The notes beneath the pieces are model-generated. The model was given only the letters and a program-made list of their open reading frames with translations. It searched no databases and had not been told where the DNA came from. 64,000 nt of DNA from NCBI RefSeq assembly GCF_013410375.1, contig NZ_JACCFL010000001.1:1178001-1242000 (forward strand), written 5' to 3'. Made by a program: the position numbers and the translations under genes. Each line of letters starts with the position of its first letter. The first letter of the stretch is position 1. The DNA comes from Leifsonia shinshuensis (GTDB taxonomy: Bacteria; Actinomycetota; Actinomycetes; Actinomycetales; Microbacteriaceae). Positions 63,578 through 64,000 of the stretch are shown piece after piece.

Positions 63578-64000
63578 TCAATACGTTGACGTTGTTCTGC
63601 GCTCGGAACGGGAGCACCAGGATGTGGCTTTGTCGAGTGACCGTTCATCCGAGTGCATGGGACCTGACGCGCCGACAGACGATTTTGAAATGCGCATCTC
63701 GCTCGTGTCCGGCGCGGTCAAGAGGGGCGCGCCACGGTTTGCGGGCCGCGGGGCCGCGCCGTTGTGGGTCAGTCGGTTCAGGGCTGCCTGAGTCCCGGTG
63801 CCGCCCTGAGGCAGGTATGTGAAGAGGCGGAGCGTCGGAAACCGCGGGACCTCCAGAACCAGCGGATCGAAGCTCAACCGGCCCACGACAGGGTGGTCGA
63901 AGACGACGTCGATTCGATACGAATCCTCCACGACGTGGCGTTGCCACAACTCACAGAAATCCGCCGAGACCTCGCAGAGGCCGCGGGCCATCACCTCGAA
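63578..64000 (-). CDS. MmyB-like XRE-family regulator, C-terminal part (partial)
   Basis: The visible 140 codons continue past the right edge. SADFCELWQRHVVEDSYRID, HPVVGRLSFDPLVLEVPRFP and LFTYLPQGGTGTQAALNRL match the ligand-binding (MmyB) domain that follows a helix-turn-helix in this family. About 60 residues of unusual Ser/Arg-rich sequence follow before the stop; other members end soon after the Leu-Asn-Arg-Leu stretch, so the 3' end may be altered. Confidence 0.7.
   Translation of the reverse strand, partial: FEVMARGLCEVSADFCELWQRHVVEDSYRIDVVFDHPVVGRLSFDPLVLEVPRFPTLRLFTYLPQGGTGTQAALNRLTHNGAAPRPANRGAPLLTAPDTSEMRISKSSVGASGPMHSDERSLDKATSWCSRSERRTTSTY

Overview
The window is GC-rich throughout (codon third positions nearly all G or C, GTG and TTG starts common, several apparently leaderless genes, many 4-base ATGA/GTGA overlaps). 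Gene content (DosR-type dormancy genes, CsoR/CstR and DUF805 proteins, a GH63-like glucosidase) suggests a high-GC actinobacterium. A Leifsonia-like Microbacteriaceae member is my inference, not proven. No rRNA, tRNA, CRISPR, phage or transposase gene was seen. No gene-free stretch exceeds 300 bases; the longest is about 190 bases, 56459-56644, and holds a terminator.

Layout. 1-4980: a 2-aminoethylphosphonate-type uptake and degradation locus (ABC transporter, FAD amine oxidase, GntR regulator, phosphonatase-like hydrolase) closed by a 52-base perfect palindrome. 4986-13118: regulator/target pairs (TetR with a DHA2 MFS pump, MarR with an alpha/beta hydrolase), a DUF805 protein, a large GH63-like glucosidase and an AraC regulator. 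13290-21599: a small secreted protein, an aldo/keto reductase, a complete PotABCD-type polyamine importer, a WS/DGAT-like acyltransferase and an HtrA-like protease. 21609-26181: an apparent operon for trans-membrane flavin electron transfer (ferric-reductase-like flavocytochrome, FMN-binding protein, ApbE flavinyltransferase) with its own two-component system. 26322-29684: a Kef-type antiporter, then a persulfide module: a CstR-like repressor, a Cys-rich 58-residue protein and a divergent CoA-disulfide-reductase/rhodanese fusion with two ATACC-N6-GGTAT operators.

29704-50556 is the most striking part: a DosR/DevR dormancy-type gene island. It encodes a heme-GAF sensor kinase and a DosR-like response regulator, five universal stress proteins, Hsp20, a PNPOx-like flavoprotein, a zinc alcohol dehydrogenase, an MgtA/CtpF-type P-type ATPase, a beta-CASP metallo-hydrolase, a split b-type cytochrome operon and small membrane proteins. 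Ten copies of a 14-base box (GGGACCTTCGGCCC and variants) sit 35-70 bases upstream of these genes, often in divergent promoters. An eleventh box lies at 61174, before an 81-residue orphan protein. The kinase and regulator are themselves in a box-driven operon, so the system is probably self-amplifying under hypoxia or NO. Not every gene in the span has a box: the ABC exporter 33072-35659 does not.

50588-64000: a TetR/F420-dependent reductase pair with operators, two CDF-type metal exporters with an ArsR regulator, a trehalose-synthase-like GH13 enzyme, MoeA divergent from FdhD and an FdhF/YdeP-type molybdenum oxidoreductase, a TelA-family protein, a P-loop-like protein that has lost its Walker A motif, a small membrane protein and the end of an MmyB-type regulator running off the right edge.

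A 53-base dispersed palindrome occurs at 15057 and 21547 in convergent gene junctions, with a diverged copy at 7817; it looks like a repeat family serving as bidirectional terminators.
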